Shown piece after piece: positions 1-7,366 of a stretch of 64,000 nt of DNA. Each line of letters begins with the position of its first letter. Position 1 is the stretch's first letter. The notes under the pieces were generated by a model, which saw only the letters and a list, made by a program, of their open reading frames with translations, was not told where the DNA came from and made no database searches. This stretch comes from an uncultured Erysipelotrichaceae bacterium (GTDB lineage: Bacteria > Bacillota_I > Bacilli_A > RF39 > UBA660): positions 124,001 to 188,000 of the forward strand of contig CACWLI010000001.1 of the NCBI GenBank assembly GCA_902761685.1. The letters are read 5' to 3'. Made by a program: the position numbers and the translations under genes.

Positions 1-224
1 TCTTTATTGGTCAAGAAGTAGTAATTCCAACGCAAATATTAACTGATGATAATGGTATTTTAGATAAAAACTTAGCAACCCCAGAAGAAAAAATAAAACT
101 ATTAAGAGAATATCAAAATATAGTAAATGCATATGGAATACAAAATGGAATAAATATTTATGGAGATTATTTTTCAATGTTAATGTCTCAAAGAGAAGAT
201 GAGAGTAGACTTATTTTAAAATAA
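1..224 (+). CDS. 3' end of an unrecognised protein (partial)
   Basis: An open frame enters from the left edge (first whole codon at 3) and stops at TAA 222-224. It gives 73 residues, mixed in charge, with no cysteines, no membrane segment and no motif I recognise. Codon use is like that of neighbouring genes. It ends in an intrinsic terminator shared with the converging ferredoxin gene. Function unknown; the N-terminal part lies outside the window. Confidence 0.7.
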   Translation, partial: FIGQEVVIPTQILTDDNGILDKNLATPEEKIKLLREYQNIVNAYGIQNGINIYGDYFSMLMSQREDESRLILK

Positions 225-252
225 AAAAGGATATTTTAAATATCCTTTTTTT
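224..252. terminator. bidirectional intrinsic terminator
   Basis: An A-rich arm, a GGATAT/ATATCC stem with a short TTTAA loop and a T-run lie between two converging genes. The symmetry lets it serve both strands. Confidence 0.85.
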
Positions 253-448
253 ATTTTTCTTCTTCAATAATTATTGCTTCACCTGGACAAGATTCAACAA
301 TTGTTAACAATTCAGCTTTATCTTCTTCATCAATAATTTCTTGTTTTGGTTGACTTAATCCTTCATCATTAAATTCAAAATATTTTTCATTTTGACTTAC
401 GCATAGTCCACATCCGATACATGAATCAGTAACTCTTAATTTTTCCAT
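251..448 (-). CDS. fer: ferredoxin, single [4Fe-4S] cluster
   Basis: A 65-residue acidic electron carrier of the cytoplasm. Cys10, Cys13 and Cys16 (CIGCGLC) plus Cys54 (ESCPGEAI) form one [4Fe-4S] binding site; the second cluster of clostridial 2[4Fe-4S] ferredoxins is absent. Length and motif layout match the Bacillus-type monocluster ferredoxin family. The start at 448 is preceded by AAAGGAG at good spacing. It is one of only four minus-strand protein genes in the window and is monocistronic, ending in the bidirectional terminator. Its redox partner is not visible here; the radical SAM enzymes at 10518 and 14934 would need such a reductant, but that link is inference. Confidence 0.92.
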   Translation of the reverse strand: MEKLRVTDSCIGCGLCVSQNEKYFEFNDEGLSQPKQEIIDEEDKAELLTIVESCPGEAIIIEEEK

Positions 449-556
449 TTTACGTCTCCTTTAAATAAATAATATTTATATATAAATTATAAACTAAATT
501 ATTAAAAAAATCTATAAATATGCATTGTTGAAAATAAAAAAATAATATGTTATTAT

Positions 557-562
557 TATAAT
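557..562 (+). promoter_or_regulatory. -10 element of the 574 gene
   Basis: TATAAT runs directly into a GGTG ribosome binding site (563-566) and the ATG at 574. The predicted start of transcription near 568-569 would leave a leader of only about six bases. Confidence 0.55.
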
Positions 563-573
563 GGTGAAATAAT

Positions 574-1542
574 ATGAGTTCAAGAATGGAAAAATATGAG
601 AATATTTCACTAGATAATATGAGCCGTACAAAGAGAAATCAAGATATTTATAATTCAACTGATATGGGAGAATTATCTAGAATAAAAACTAACACTAATG
701 TTAGTATTATTTCTGATGCTCCAAAAGAAATAGATTTAGAAAAAATAAAGAATTATGTTTATTCTTTAAATGGTGAACAAGAAGAAAAAAGAAATAGGGT
801 TTCTTTAGAATTACCAGAAGAAAAAGAAATCGTTGTAGAAAGAAAAGAAGAAAAAGATTATGATATAAATTCTGTTTTAGAAAGAGCAAGAGATAGAAGA
901 GAAACGGATTATGAAGAAGATAGGCATCGTAAACTAAGTAATACACAAATAGATATTCTTAAAAATATAAAAATAAGAGAAGAAGAAGAAAGTGTAAAAG
1001 ATCCAGATATTACTGAACCTATTGATGAATTAAATACTGAAGAGAAAACTATTGTTGATTTAATTAAAGATATTCAAAATAATAGTAATAATAAAGAAAA
1101 GAAAAAAGATTTATTTTCTGATTTAATGGCTGATGGAGATGATACTGTTGTAATGGCTCCAATTGAAGAAGAGGCTACTAAAGATAATATAAAAGAAGCA
1201 CTTTTAAATATTACTCAAGATTTAGAGAGCATTATTGAGCCTGAAACTGAATTTACTCATGAAATCAATCTAGAAAAAGCAGCATTAAAAGAAGTAAAAA
1301 CTGAAGATGAAGAAGAAAGTAATACTACAACAAGTGTCCCTAGAATAACTGAAGTTGATAAATCTTTCTTTACTAATTCTATGACATTTAATAAATCAGA
1401 TTTTGAAGGATTTGAGGATATCGAAAAAGGTGTTAAGAAGAGTAGTACTATTGCTAAGATTGCAATTGGATTTATTGTATTATTGTTAATAGCTACTATA
1501 TTCTTAATATTAAACTTTGTATTTGATTGGAATATAATATAA
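574..1542 (+). CDS. acidic tail-anchored membrane protein, unknown function
   Basis: 322 residues. The first ~290 are highly charged (Glu, Lys and Asp rich), low in hydrophobic residues and likely disordered or coiled. A single membrane segment lies at about residues 293-316, leaving only a few residues after it, so the bulk should be cytoplasmic with a C-terminal anchor. No catalytic motif is visible. An alternative start at Met5 (586) exists; 574 fits the GGTG site better. It is followed by its own terminator. It could be a membrane-tethered scaffold, but I do not recognise the family. Confidence 0.75.
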   Translation: MSSRMEKYENISLDNMSRTKRNQDIYNSTDMGELSRIKTNTNVSIISDAPKEIDLEKIKNYVYSLNGEQEEKRNRVSLELPEEKEIVVERKEEKDYDINSVLERARDRRETDYEEDRHRKLSNTQIDILKNIKIREEEESVKDPDITEPIDELNTEEKTIVDLIKDIQNNSNNKEKKKDLFSDLMADGDDTVVMAPIEEEATKDNIKEALLNITQDLESIIEPETEFTHEINLEKAALKEVKTEDEEESNTTTSVPRITEVDKSFFTNSMTFNKSDFEGFEDIEKGVKKSSTIAKIAIGFIVLLLIATIFLILNFVFDWNII

Positions 1543-1563
1543 GAGTTAATACTCTTATTTTTA
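1540..1563 (+). terminator. intrinsic terminator after the 574 gene
   Basis: Stem TAAGAGT/ACTCTTA with loop TAAT, followed by a T-rich tract. It overlaps the stop codon of the preceding gene. Confidence 0.75.
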
Positions 1564-1592
1564 TTTGTTGTAGTATTTTTAATTTGATTTTA

Positions 1593-1604
1593 TATAATTT
1601 AATA
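1593..1604 (+). promoter_or_regulatory. -10 element giving a leaderless yunB transcript
   Basis: TATAAT at 1593-1598 is followed by TTAAT and the ATG at 1604. Transcription would begin at or next to the A of the start codon, and no ribosome binding site can be seen. The same 14 bases (TATAATTTAATATG) recur at the 4136 gene. Confidence 0.55.
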
Positions 1605-2290
1605 TGAATATAAAAATCAAAAAAAGTGATAAATTGTTATTTATAATCGTTATAACATTAGTGGCAAGTTATTTATTAATAAAATGTTTTTCATATAAAA
1701 GTGAACCCTTATTAATGGAATATGCTAAAAATACTACAACCAATATAATTACAAGTATAATTAATAATTCAGTTAATAATATTATATATAAAAATGATTA
1801 TGACAATTTAATAATTATAGAAAAAGATAATTATAATAGAATTACAAATATGAATTTTAATACAAAAAAAATAAATGAAATATTATATAAATCAACGGAT
1901 TTATTACTTTATAATATAAAAGAATTGGAAAATGGTAAATATAATAACATTAATTCAAAATATATAAATAATAGTGATATGGTTTATTATATTCCAATAG
2001 GAATAATTCATGATATACCTATATTAATTAATATAGGACCTAAAATACCATTTAAAATTGAAATGATTGGAAGTGTTGATAATACTACAGAAACAAATGT
2101 AAAAGATTATGGTATAAATAGTTCGATAATTGAAGTATTTTTAAGCGTTAAAATTGATATTCAAGTAATTTTGCCTTTTAAATCAGATAATATAAGTATT
2201 AATAAAAAAATATTATTAGAAAGTAAAATTATTCAAGGACAAATACCAGAATATTATGGAGGTTTAGTAACTAATTCATTAACAAAATAA
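1604..2290 (+). CDS. yunB: sporulation protein YunB
   Basis: 228 residues. An N-terminal membrane segment (about residues 10-28) precedes an extracytoplasmic domain. The C-terminal half carries the hallmark stretch of the YunB family: IPIG, then NIGPKIPFKIEMIGSV, then a GIN motif and a closing GQIPEYY (the family usually reads G-PE/D-Y). In Bacillus subtilis YunB is sporulation-linked and the yun/yut genes are close together, matching the YutD neighbour here. No ribosome binding site is visible and the -10 element abuts the ATG, so the message is probably leaderless. Family assignment is by motif recall; activity in this organism is inferred. Confidence 0.85.
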   Translation: MNIKIKKSDKLLFIIVITLVASYLLIKCFSYKSEPLLMEYAKNTTTNIITSIINNSVNNIIYKNDYDNLIIIEKDNYNRITNMNFNTKKINEILYKSTDLLLYNIKELENGKYNNINSKYINNSDMVYYIPIGIIHDIPILINIGPKIPFKIEMIGSVDNTTETNVKDYGINSSIIEVFLSVKIDIQVILPFKSDNISINKKILLESKIIQGQIPEYYGGLVTNSLTK

Positions 2291-2299
2291 TAAAAACTA

Positions 2300-2308
2300 T
2301 GTTATAAT
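2300..2308 (+). promoter_or_regulatory. extended -10 promoter of yutD
   Basis: TGtTATAAT at 2300-2308, about 20 bases before a strong AAAGGTGA ribosome binding site and the ATG at 2330. The same motif and downstream bases recur at 8681-8700. Confidence 0.65.
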
Positions 2309-2329
2309 TAAATTAATAAAGGTGATAAT

Positions 2330-2608
2330 ATGATAATTGAAGTTGAAAATAATAAATATAAATTAATAAAAGATTATAGAGAAGGATTTGATAAAGATTT
2401 GTTTTTAGAAAAATATACTTCTTATTACGAAAACTATGATTATATTGTAGGTGATATAGCTTATTCTAAGTTAAGGTTAAAAGGATTTAACAAAAAAGAA
2501 AATAAGATTTTTAATAAAATAAATGATTTTAAAAATGTAGATAAATATATTAAAGAAAATTGCGCTTATGATTGTAGATACTTTATATTAGAAAGAATAA
2601 AAGAATAA
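2330..2608 (+). CDS. yutD: YutD family protein
   Basis: 92 residues. It shows the YutD signature: YDYIVGD (near residue 37), LRLKGF (near 50) and a C-terminal CAYDCRYFILE containing two cysteines. The family is widespread in Bacilli and of uncertain biochemical role. The start is set by AAAGGTGA at good spacing. Its position after YunB and close to a YutH-like gene mirrors the yut/yun neighbourhood of Bacillus. Small and soluble with no membrane segment. Confidence 0.85.
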   Translation: MIIEVENNKYKLIKDYREGFDKDLFLEKYTSYYENYDYIVGDIAYSKLRLKGFNKKENKIFNKINDFKNVDKYIKENCAYDCRYFILERIKE

Positions 2609-2681
2609 AAAATAATATTAAATTAATTGATATTATTTTTTTTATATGGTATCATTAATATGATAGGAAGGTGTAAATGAT

Positions 2682-2936
2682 ATGAAGAAGATTTCTATTA
2701 AAAATATGGATGGAACTTTGGAACAAGTAGATTTAGTTAATGCCTTTAAAATTAAAGAAATAGATAAGAGTTTTGTTATTCTTTCAAAAGGTGAAGAAGT
2801 AAAAGAAGGAATGAGTAAAATCTATATATCTGAATATGTTGAAAAGGAACCAGGTGTTTATAGCTTAATTGGTATAAAAGATGATGATTTATGGACAAAA
2901 GTTAAACAAGCTATGAAACAAATAGTGGAAGGTTAG
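2682..2936 (+). CDS. DUF1292 family protein (YrzB-like)
   Basis: 84 residues, a small acidic beta-rich soluble protein. The layout (a short strand, then FKIKEIDKSFVILSK, then an ISEYVEKEPGVYSL strand pair, then a DDDLWTKV helix) matches DUF1292/YrzB proteins of Firmicutes, whose role is unknown. AGGAAGG precedes the ATG. It lies 9 bases upstream of the next gene, so the two are probably co-transcribed. Confidence 0.7.
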   Translation: MKKISIKNMDGTLEQVDLVNAFKIKEIDKSFVILSKGEEVKEGMSKIYISEYVEKEPGVYSLIGIKDDDLWTKVKQAMKQIVEG

Positions 2937-2945
2937 GTGTAAGAG

Positions 2946-4094
2946 ATGGAATTAATTAGTAAAGTTGACATTGATGGATCATTTGAAGTCACTGATACAC
3001 TTAGAGCAATTGGTGTTTCTTCATCAAATCTAGTACCAAATGACAAAGGAATTGTTCCTTTATCTAATCAAAGTGCATTAATAATTGAACAACCAGCTTC
3101 TTCATTAGAAACAGGTGTTATTACAGAAAAGCCTATTGATGTAGCATCACCAGATAGTTTAGAAAGTTTAGATTTAGGAAGTATTATTCCAGAAAAGAAA
3201 GAAACTCCTGTTGAACCAGCACCAGCAGTACAAGAAAGTGCACCAGTTCAATCAGAAGTATTAGACATTAAATTACCACCTATTGAAGCTGTTCAAGCAG
3301 AAGCACCAAAAGTTGTTCCTGCTGGATTATTTATAGATGGAGGAGGGGTTCCAGAGGAAGAAATAAAACTAGTTAATCCTATGGAAGAAACAGTGCTTGC
3401 AGAAAATACACCAGCAGCTTCTGCTGAAACAGTAGCTCCTGCGGTTCCTGAAGCACTAACACCAACTCAAGTAGTTGAAACTCCGGTAGTAGAAACACCG
3501 ACAGCAGTTTTACCTGAGGTACAAGCCCCAGTTGTTGAGACACCAGCACCTGTTACTCAAGAAGTAGCACCGGTTCAAGCCGAAACATCAACAGAATTAC
3601 CAGAAATGCCTGTGTTAGATACTATAGCTCCAGCAGTGGAAGCATCAACACCTGCTCAAGTAAAAGAAGAACCTGCTTCAGTTGCAGTTGATTTACCAGT
3701 AATTGAGAATGCTGTTGAAACTCAAGAATCTGTTAGTGAAGAAAAATCAGATTTTAAATTTGAAACTCCTGAAGATGTTGAAAATTATGTTAATAAATTA
3801 ATAGATGAAATGGAAAAGAAACATCAAGAAGAATTAGCTATTTTTAGAAATAATGTTGTTAAAACATGTAAATTCTTGTTTGATAATAAAGAAAAAAAAA
3901 TAGATGATTCAAGTGAAGAGATGGTAGCGGCTATTCCCTCATTAGAAAGTGCTACTTTACAACCTGCGGTAGCTTCAGCGCCAACTACAGTAGCTCCAAC
4001 ACCAGATGTTGCAACACCACCATTAGATATTCCTGTATTAGGTGAAATAGCAACAGTTGATAGTGAGGAAATAAAACCAAAATTTGTATTATAA
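2946..4094 (+). CDS. Pro/Ala/Val/Glu-rich low-complexity protein
   Basis: 382 residues with no membrane segment or signal peptide. Residues ~60-260 are an imperfect repeat rich in P, A, V, E and T built on VETP, APV and PEV units. A more regular coiled stretch follows at ~270-320 (FETPEDVENYVNKLIDEMEKKH), then a second Pro/Ala-rich tail. An AGGTG site precedes the ATG. The repeats are visibly richer in GC codons (GCA, CCA, GCT) than neighbours. It forms a pair with the DUF1292 gene. Could be a linker-type scaffold or envelope-associated protein; no family recognised. Confidence 0.7.
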   Translation: MELISKVDIDGSFEVTDTLRAIGVSSSNLVPNDKGIVPLSNQSALIIEQPASSLETGVITEKPIDVASPDSLESLDLGSIIPEKKETPVEPAPAVQESAPVQSEVLDIKLPPIEAVQAEAPKVVPAGLFIDGGGVPEEEIKLVNPMEETVLAENTPAASAETVAPAVPEALTPTQVVETPVVETPTAVLPEVQAPVVETPAPVTQEVAPVQAETSTELPEMPVLDTIAPAVEASTPAQVKEEPASVAVDLPVIENAVETQESVSEEKSDFKFETPEDVENYVNKLIDEMEKKHQEELAIFRNNVVKTCKFLFDNKEKKIDDSSEEMVAAIPSLESATLQPAVASAPTTVAPTPDVATPPLDIPVLGEIATVDSEEIKPKFVL

Positions 4095-4121
4095 ATTAGT
4101 CGTAATGACTAATTTTTTTTT
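4093..4121 (+). terminator. intrinsic terminator
   Basis: Stem AAATTAGTC/GACTAATTT, loop GTAAT, then a run of T. It directly precedes the promoter of the 4136 gene. Confidence 0.85.
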
Positions 4122-4124
4122 GAA

Positions 4125-4136
4125 TATAATTTAATA
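4125..4136 (+). promoter_or_regulatory. -10 element giving a leaderless transcript (4136 gene)
   Basis: TATAAT 4125-4130, five bases, then ATG at 4136. Spacing and sequence are the same as at yunB. No ribosome binding site can be seen. Confidence 0.55.
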
Positions 4137-5011
4137 TGAAAAATTTTATATTATTAAACTATAATATTAAAATTGATAATATATATTATAAAAATAATGA
4201 AAAGTATTTTTTTATTAATGAAGATAAGATATACATAATGGAATGCAAAGATGATAATTCTTATTTAGAAAAGATATTTAGAATAACAAATGATTTATAT
4301 TATCAAGGAATAAAAGTAAATACATTTATTGTTAATAATAAAAATAAATTTTTTACAAATAAAGACGATAAAAAAATAATTTTAATTAAAGAAAATTCAA
4401 TGTCTGAAATAAGTTTAAATTATATAAAAAAATTTCAAAATAAAAATATTTCTTTAGAAGATTATGATGTTTTAGACGAATGGATTAAGGAAGTAGACAT
4501 GTTAGAAAAAGAAATAACTGAATATAATAAAGAATATCCTTTAATTAAAGATTATTTAGATTTTTTTATAGGACTTGCAGAAAATGCAATTGAATTATTA
4601 ACTAATTACAAAAATATAATAAAACTTAATAATAATTCTATTGGACATATAATAAATTATAAATATTTTTTAAATTTAAATGATCCATTTTCATTCATAA
4701 AAACCAATGAAATGTATGATGTTTCAAATTACATAAAGTATATGATAATTACAAATAGAGTAGACTACAATAACATAGATAATGTAATAAAAAATAATAA
4801 TGAATATCAGAATGCTTTTCTATTTTCTTGTTTATTATATCCTACTATATTTTTTGAATATATAAAAAATATATTACTAAATAATATAAAAGAGGATAGT
4901 TTAAACATTGTTATTAATAGAATTAATAGATATTTAAACATATTATCATATTGTCAAAATAATATAAAAAATGTAAAAGATATTGAAATAATTAATTGGT
5001 TTAATAAATAA
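4136..5011 (+). CDS. YutH/CotS-like spore coat kinase-related protein
   Basis: 291 residues, soluble, very rich in Asn, Ile and Lys. The C-terminal half resembles the CotS/YutH family of kinase-fold coat proteins: an IGHIINYK stretch where the family has SH, then LNDPFSFI (family: DPt-FiiD), then YDVSNYIKYM (family: RD-AEYiK), then LLYPTIFFEYI (family: RLL-P-yFd-i). The N-terminal ~100 residues look like a shrunken kinase N-lobe. Catalytic HxD and DFG motifs are not evident, so it is probably inactive as a kinase. Context with YunB and YutD supports the assignment. Alternative: an unrelated AT-biased hypothetical. Family call is moderate. Confidence 0.55.
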   Translation: MKNFILLNYNIKIDNIYYKNNEKYFFINEDKIYIMECKDDNSYLEKIFRITNDLYYQGIKVNTFIVNNKNKFFTNKDDKKIILIKENSMSEISLNYIKKFQNKNISLEDYDVLDEWIKEVDMLEKEITEYNKEYPLIKDYLDFFIGLAENAIELLTNYKNIIKLNNNSIGHIINYKYFLNLNDPFSFIKTNEMYDVSNYIKYMIITNRVDYNNIDNVIKNNNEYQNAFLFSCLLYPTIFFEYIKNILLNNIKEDSLNIVINRINRYLNILSYCQNNIKNVKDIEIINWFNK

Positions 5012-5016
5012 TATGA

Positions 5017-5022
5017 TATAAT
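5017..5022 (+). promoter_or_regulatory. extended -10 promoter of the S1-domain gene
   Basis: TGaTATAAT (TG at 5014-5015, TATAAT at 5017-5022) precedes a GTGATT site and the ATG at 5041. Confidence 0.55.
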
Positions 5023-5040
5023 TTACTTGATGTGATTATT

Positions 5041-5388
5041 ATGGAAAATATTAAAATTGGTGATATTGTAAAATGTGAAGTAACAGGAATTACAAATTAT
5101 GGTGTTTTTGTTAAATTAGAAAATGGATATGATGGATTAATTCATATTTCAGAAATATCTGATAAGTTTGTTAATAATATTGAAAAACTTTATCTACCAG
5201 GCGATATTATAGAAACTAAAGTAATTGAAGTTGATGAAGAAAAGAAACAAGTAAAGCTATCCATTAAAGTTTTAAGTGGAAAAAACAAGAAAAAAAGAAG
5301 TATTGAAGAAAAAGGAGAAGGATTTAAACCATTAAAAGAAAACTTGGATATGTGGGTTCAAGAAAAGCTTAAAGATTTAAAAAAATAG
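5041..5388 (+). CDS. S1-domain RNA-binding protein (GSP13/YugI-like)
   Basis: 115 residues. Residues ~3-76 form one S1 OB-fold: KIGDIVKCEVTGITNYGVFVKL, then GLIHISEIS, then PGDIIETKVIEVDEEKKQVKLSIK. The tail is basic then helical (residues ~80-115). Single-S1 proteins of this size in Bacilli (YugI/GSP13, CvfD) bind RNA or ribosomes and act post-transcriptionally. The ATG at 5041 is preferred over GTG 5032 because the GTGATT stretch looks like the local ribosome binding site. It sits just before the tRNA operon and has no obvious terminator of its own. Confidence 0.85.
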   Translation: MENIKIGDIVKCEVTGITNYGVFVKLENGYDGLIHISEISDKFVNNIEKLYLPGDIIETKVIEVDEEKKQVKLSIKVLSGKNKKKRSIEEKGEGFKPLKENLDMWVQEKLKDLKK

Positions 5389-5418
5389 CAAAAACTCCAT
5401 AAAAAATCACATTTAATC

Positions 5419-5447
5419 TTGACATAAAAAGTAATAAATGATATATT
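5419..5447 (+). promoter_or_regulatory. strong sigma-A promoter of the tRNA operon
   Basis: TTGACA 5419-5424, a 17-base spacer and TATATT 5442-5447. This is one of the few consensus -35 boxes in the window, as expected for a stable RNA operon. The first tRNA begins 25 bases downstream. Confidence 0.85.
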
Positions 5448-5471
5448 TAATTACGTCAACAGGAAAATTAT

Positions 5472-5548
5472 GGGCGATTAGCTCAGTTGGTTAGAGCATC
5501 TGCCTTACAAGCAGGGGGTCGGGAGTTCGAGTCTCTCATCGCCCACCA
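5472..5548 (+). tRNA. tRNA-Val (TAC)
   Basis: Full cloverleaf with acceptor GGGCGAT/ATCGCCC, anticodon TAC in loop TTACAAG, T-loop TTCGAGT and encoded ACCA end. First of an 11-tRNA operon. Confidence 0.96.
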
Positions 5549-5564
5549 TAATTTTATTTTTTTT

Positions 5565-5640
<76 letters not shown>

Positions 5641-5645
5641 CTTAT

Positions 5646-5729
5646 GGAGAGATAGCGAAGTGGCCAAACGCGGCAGACTGTAAATCTGTTCCTTCGGGTT
5701 CGATGGTTCGACTCCATCTCTCTCCACCA
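5646..5729 (+). tRNA. tRNA-Tyr (GTA)
   Basis: Class II tRNA with a long variable arm (TTCCTTCGGG region); acceptor GGAGAGA/TCTCTCC, anticodon GTA, encoded ACCA end. Confidence 0.96.
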
Positions 5730-5740
5730 CTTGTAATTAT

Positions 5741-5816
5741 TGCCTCGTAGCCAAGTGGTAAGGCACAAGACTTTGACTCTTGCATTCCGCTGGTTCGAAT
5801 CCAGCCGAGGCAACCA
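5741..5816 (+). tRNA. tRNA-Gln (TTG)
   Basis: Acceptor TGCCTCG pairs with CGAGGCA, anticodon TTG in loop CTTTGAC, encoded CCA end. Confidence 0.95.
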
Positions 5817-5829
5817 TATTTTAATTAAT

Positions 5830-5905
5830 GTCTCGCTAGCTCAGCCGGTAGAGCACTTGACTTTTAATCAAGGGGTCTGGGGTTCAAATCCCCAGCGAGA
5901 CACCA
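5830..5905 (+). tRNA. tRNA-Lys (TTT)
   Basis: Acceptor GTCTCGC/GCGAGAC, anticodon TTT in loop CTTTTAA, encoded ACCA end. Confidence 0.96.
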
Positions 5906-5910
5906 GGTGT

Positions 5911-5999
5911 GCCTTAGTGGCGGAATAGGTAGACGCACAGGACTTAAAATCCTGCGAGTGTAAAAGCTCGTGCCGGTTCGACTCCGGCCTGGGGCACCA
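5911..5999 (+). tRNA. tRNA-Leu (TAA)
   Basis: Class II tRNA; acceptor GCCTTAG pairs with CTGGGGC using two G-T wobbles, anticodon TAA, long variable arm, encoded ACCA end. Confidence 0.94.
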
Positions 6000-6006
6000 T
6001 TTTTTT

Positions 6007-6099
6007 GGAGGAATACCCAAGTCTGGTTGAAGGGACCGGTCTTGAAAACCGGGAGGTCGAGAAATCGGCGCAGGGGTTCGAATCCCTTTTCCTCCGCCA
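6007..6099 (+). tRNA. tRNA-Ser (TGA)
   Basis: Class II tRNA with long variable arm; acceptor GGAGGAA/TTCCTCC, anticodon TGA in loop CTTGAAA, encoded GCCA end. Confidence 0.96.
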
Positions 6100-6112
6100 T
6101 TTAAATAAATAT

Positions 6113-6189
6113 CGCGGGATGGAGCAATCTGGTAGCTCGCTGGGCTCATAACCCAGAGGTTGTTGGTTCAAATCCGGCTCCCGCAACCA
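6113..6189 (+). tRNA. initiator tRNA-fMet (CAT)
   Basis: Anticodon CAT. The unpaired C1-A72 at the acceptor end and the three G-C pairs below the anticodon loop (GGG/CCC) are the two hallmarks of the initiator. Encoded CCA end. Confidence 0.95.
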
Positions 6190-6192
6190 AAT

Positions 6193-6268
6193 GGTTCGTT
6201 GGTGTAGTGGTTATCACGCTCGCCTGTCACGCGAGAGATCACGGGTTCAAGTCCCGTACGAACCGCCA
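6193..6268 (+). tRNA. tRNA-Asp (GTC)
   Basis: Acceptor GGTTCGT/ACGAACC, anticodon GTC in loop CTGTCAC, encoded GCCA end. Confidence 0.96.
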
Positions 6269-6271
6269 TGT

Positions 6272-6347
6272 GGCTTCATAGCTCAGTTGGCAGAGCACAA
6301 GACTGAAAATCTTGGTGTCGTTGGTTCGATTCCAACTGAAGCCACCA
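6272..6347 (+). tRNA. tRNA-Phe (GAA)
   Basis: Acceptor GGCTTCA/TGAAGCC, anticodon GAA in loop CTGAAAA, encoded ACCA end. Confidence 0.96.
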
Positions 6348-6380
6348 CTTTTTATTTATAATAATTGTGGTCAGTAAATT

Positions 6381-6457
6381 GCGCTCATAGCTCAATTGGA
6401 TAGAGCATTTGACTACGGATCAAAAGGTTAGGGGTCCGACTCCTCTTGGGCGCACCA
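6381..6457 (+). tRNA. tRNA-Arg (ACG) with altered T-loop
   Basis: Acceptor GCGCTCA/TGGGCGC, anticodon ACG (wobble A34, normally edited to inosine by TadA), encoded ACCA end. The T-loop reads TCCGACT where the usual form is TTCGANT, so position 55, nearly always U modified to pseudouridine, is C. Last tRNA of the operon. Confidence 0.93.
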
Positions 6458-6494
6458 GTTGAATAGGAACTCTAATTTAAGAGTAATATATATG

Positions 6495-6519
6495 CTAACT
6501 ATGTAGTTAGTTTTTTTTA
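6495..6519 (+). terminator. terminator of the tRNA operon
   Basis: Inverted repeat CTAACTA/TAGTTAG followed by eight T residues. Confidence 0.8.
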
Positions 6520-6523
6520 TTTA

Positions 6524-6532
6524 TGATATAAT
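6524..6532 (+). promoter_or_regulatory. extended -10 promoter of the 6550 gene
   Basis: TGaTATAAT (TATAAT at 6527-6532), a few bases after the tRNA terminator and just before the AAGGTGAT site. Confidence 0.6.
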
Positions 6533-6549
6533 TTAATAAGGTGATGATA

Positions 6550-7359
6550 ATGTATGATATAAGAATTTACTTTTTATTATTTATTTCGTATGCTTTTATA
6601 GGATGGATTATTGAAATTATAAATGAAATTATGAAAACTCATAAGTTTGTTAACAGAGGGTTTTTAATTGGACCATATTTACCTATATATGGATATGGAG
6701 GATTATTTATCACATTATTATTAACTCGTTATTCATCAGAACCTTTAACTTTATTTATACTAGCAATAGTAATATGTTCATTACTTGAATATTATACAAG
6801 CTATTTTATGGAAAAACTTTTTAATGCTAGATGGTGGGATTATAGTAATAGAAAATTTAATATTAATGGTAGAATTTGTCTAGAAACAATGATTCCTTTT
6901 GGTTTACTTGGTTTATTAATGATTTATGTAATTAATCCATTTATAATTAATTTTTATTCTAGTTTAAATCAAACTTTATTAACTATAATTAGTAGTACAT
7001 TATTTATAATATTTTTAATTGATAATATTATTTCGTTTAATGTACTAAACAAAGTTAAAAATGAAATTAAGAAAGTTGATTTAGATAATACAGAAGAAAT
7101 AACAAAAAAAGTAAAAGAAACTATTTTATCTACTTCTTGGATTAGAAGAAGAATATCTAAAGCATTCCCTAATGTAAGGTATATTAGGACTAAAATAAAG
7201 AGTAATATTGAAAACACTCTTACTAGGGAAAGAGCAAAGCAAGAAAGAATAAGAGTAGAGACTGAAGCTAAAATTGAAAAAATTAAAATTGAAAGTGAAT
7301 ATAGAATTCAAGAATTGAAAAATAGAGCTGAAAAAAGAATAAAAAAATTGAATAAGTAG
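6550..7359 (+). CDS. putative ABC-transporter type IV family membrane protein
   Basis: 269 residues. The N-terminal ~150 residues hold four or five membrane segments with the PF06541 signature: FIGWIIEIINE, VNRGFLIGPYLPIYG, LEYYTSYFMEKLFNARWWDYS and FNINGRICLETMIPFG. The C-terminal ~90 residues are a charged coiled coil rich in Arg, Lys and Glu. The family is common in Firmicutes and its function is unsettled despite the name. ATG 6550 is chosen because AAGGTGAT precedes it; the earlier GTG/ATG codons at 6541-6544 lie inside that site. Probably co-transcribed with the hydrolase 7 bases downstream. Confidence 0.8.
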   Translation: MYDIRIYFLLFISYAFIGWIIEIINEIMKTHKFVNRGFLIGPYLPIYGYGGLFITLLLTRYSSEPLTLFILAIVICSLLEYYTSYFMEKLFNARWWDYSNRKFNINGRICLETMIPFGLLGLLMIYVINPFIINFYSSLNQTLLTIISSTLFIIFLIDNIISFNVLNKVKNEIKKVDLDNTEEITKKVKETILSTSWIRRRISKAFPNVRYIRTKIKSNIENTLTRERAKQERIRVETEAKIEKIKIESEYRIQELKNRAEKRIKKLNK

Positions 7360-7366
7360 GTGTTTT

